NCBI GenBank assembly: GCA_016936975.1
Contig: JAFGWU010000076.1
Coordinates: forward strand, 1-54,531
Direction: 5' to 3'
DNA from: Bacteroidales bacterium
GTDB taxonomy: Bacteria; Bacteroidota; Bacteroidia; Bacteroidales; GCA-2748055
DNA length: 54,531 nt
Shown here one piece after another: positions 54,045 to 54,531 of this stretch (positions within the stretch are counted from its first letter, which is position 1; each line of letters opens with the position of its first letter). A program made the translations under genes and the position numbers. A model generated the notes under the pieces. That model was not told where the DNA came from. It worked only from the letters and a program-made list of their open reading frames with translations, and ran no database searches.

Positions 54045-54086
54045 AATGGTTTGAATCATCGGTTTTCAATAAAGAGAGAAACCAAT

Positions 54087-54094
54087 CAAAGGTA
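54087..54094 (-). promoter_or_regulatory. Candidate -7 element for the porin gene
   Basis: Minus-strand TACCTTTG (plus-strand caaaggta) matches TAnnTTTG 42 bases before the porin ATG. No clear -33 TTTG is seen. Confidence 0.5.
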
Positions 54095-54161
54095 AACAGC
54101 CAGAATTATTTTAAGGGGAAAAATTTAAGATAGTAATCAACAGATTATTAAGATCCGTCAT

Positions 54162-54197
54162 AAAAAAAATCCTGTTCCGAGTGATCGGAACAGGATT
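54162..54197 (-). terminator. Ribosomal RNA operon terminator
   Basis: On the minus strand, a perfect 13-bp stem (plus-strand 54168-54180 with 54185-54197) and 4-base loop are followed by eight T. It lies six bases past the 5S rRNA 3' end and closes the rRNA operon. Confidence 0.95.
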
Positions 54198-54202
54198 GAA
54201 AG

Positions 54203-54309
54203 TCAGGCAACGACCTACTCTCCCACAAATGCAGTACCATCGGCGCAGATGGGCTTAACTTCTCTGTTCGGAATGGTAAGAGGTGGTTCCCCATCGCAAT
54301 AGTCACCCA
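54203..54309 (-). rRNA. rrf: 5S ribosomal RNA
   Basis: Minus strand, about 107 bases, with the conserved core CCGAACAGAGAAGTTAAGCCC, the GGCGCCGATGGTACTG-like loop E region (gcgccgatggtactg) and the 3' part gtgggagagtaggtcg. Ends are set from the terminal helix and may be off by a few bases. Confidence 0.93.
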
Positions 54310-54392
54310 AAATCTTTATCCGCAGTCGCCGAGGCTATAGCGGACATGATATTGATAACATATTGGGAAGAAGACTTTTTAATTAGCCATGA
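54310..54392 (-). other. 23S-5S spacer
   Basis: About 83 bases between the two rRNA genes with no tRNA. It contains short self-complementary stretches expected of rRNA processing stems. Confidence 0.6.
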
Positions 54393-54531
54393 AGAAAGCT
54401 CTCGGGCAATTAGTACTGCTCGGCTTTGACATTACTGCCTTTAGACCTGCAGCCTATCAACGTCATCGTCTTTAACGGCCCTTAAGGGAGATCTCATCTT
54501 GAGGCAGGCTTCGCGCTTAGATGCTTTCAGC
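54393..54531 (-). rRNA. rrl: 23S ribosomal RNA, 3' end (partial)
   Basis: The last 139 bases of 23S rRNA are present on the minus strand. They include the near-universal end segments gagatctcccttaaggg, gacgatgacgttgataggc and gccgagcagtactaattgcccg. The gene continues beyond the window edge. Confidence 0.92.

Noticed and set aside
1..54531. CRISPR array, insertion sequence, prophage or genomic island
   Set aside because: No regularly spaced repeats, transposase, integrase or phage genes were seen; the only hint of integration is the short repeat debris after tRNA-His.

Overview
The window is 54.5 kb of a chromosome from a member of the Bacteroidota, most likely a non-gut, Bacteroidia-like lineage; I would not name a genus. 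Evidence: a type IX secretion (T9SS) adhesin locus with a PorP/SprF protein and a gliding-motility-type C-terminal sorting domain; repeated promoter elements of the Bacteroidota form TAnnTTTG, one with a full TTTG-19-TAnnTTTG arrangement before the L31 gene; GldL-like HWPGA membrane motifs; and many Bacteroidota-restricted families (DUF4783, Porin_10, PG0541). No transposase, integrase, phage gene or CRISPR array is visible, and no gene is clearly broken. The window looks like core chromosome with lineage-specific envelope genes.

Layout. 1-180: end of a DUF2147 gene. 633-2190 (-): PadR regulator with a GldL-motif membrane protein. 2369-4859 (+): Wzx-type flippase and a glycosyltransferase. 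4986-5060: tRNA-His. 5355-8030 (+): class V aminotransferase and an acyltransferase-like protein. 8224-8490 (+): ribosomal protein L31 type B. 8560-14288 (-): glmM, then an adaptor/FtsX permease/TolC export set with no ATPase gene. 14414-17924 (+): rluB, era, der and a small lipoprotein. 17921-29013 (-): a five-gene T9SS-linked surface unit (1495-residue adhesin, PorP, PD40/PKD protein, unknown secreted protein, beta-propeller SpoIIE phosphatase). 29104-33298 (-): NtrY-like histidine kinase coupled to rlmH. 33444-35321 (+): DUF4783, nadC, pdxH. 35353-38004 (-): valS. 38215-44835 (+): TetR regulator with a complete RND efflux pump and a PII-like PG0541 protein. 45020-46631 (+): DUF1573 lipoprotein and a class I aminotransferase. 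46739-54044: envelope genes (NamZ-type muramidase, LolC/E-like permease, coiled-coil membrane protein, NUDIX hydrolase, MltF-like transglycosylase, putative porin). 54203-54531 (-): 5S rRNA and the 3' end of 23S rRNA.

Working together. The themes are envelope building and export (GlmM, flippase, transferase, NamZ, MltF, LolC/E, two export systems), ribosome maturation (RluB, Era, Der, RlmH, L31, ValS, rRNA, tRNA-His) and cofactors (NadC, PdxH). The most unusual part is 17921-33298, where a secreted multi-domain adhesin and its PorP partner lie with two large sensory proteins, a propeller-SpoIIE phosphatase and a many-helix kinase, neither with an obvious partner beside it. No radically new system can be claimed from sequence alone. 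The best candidates for undescribed biology are that T9SS/SpoIIE unit, the PadR/GldL-motif pair, and the export locus without an ATPase. Gene starts were adjusted where the longest reading frame clearly over-extends.
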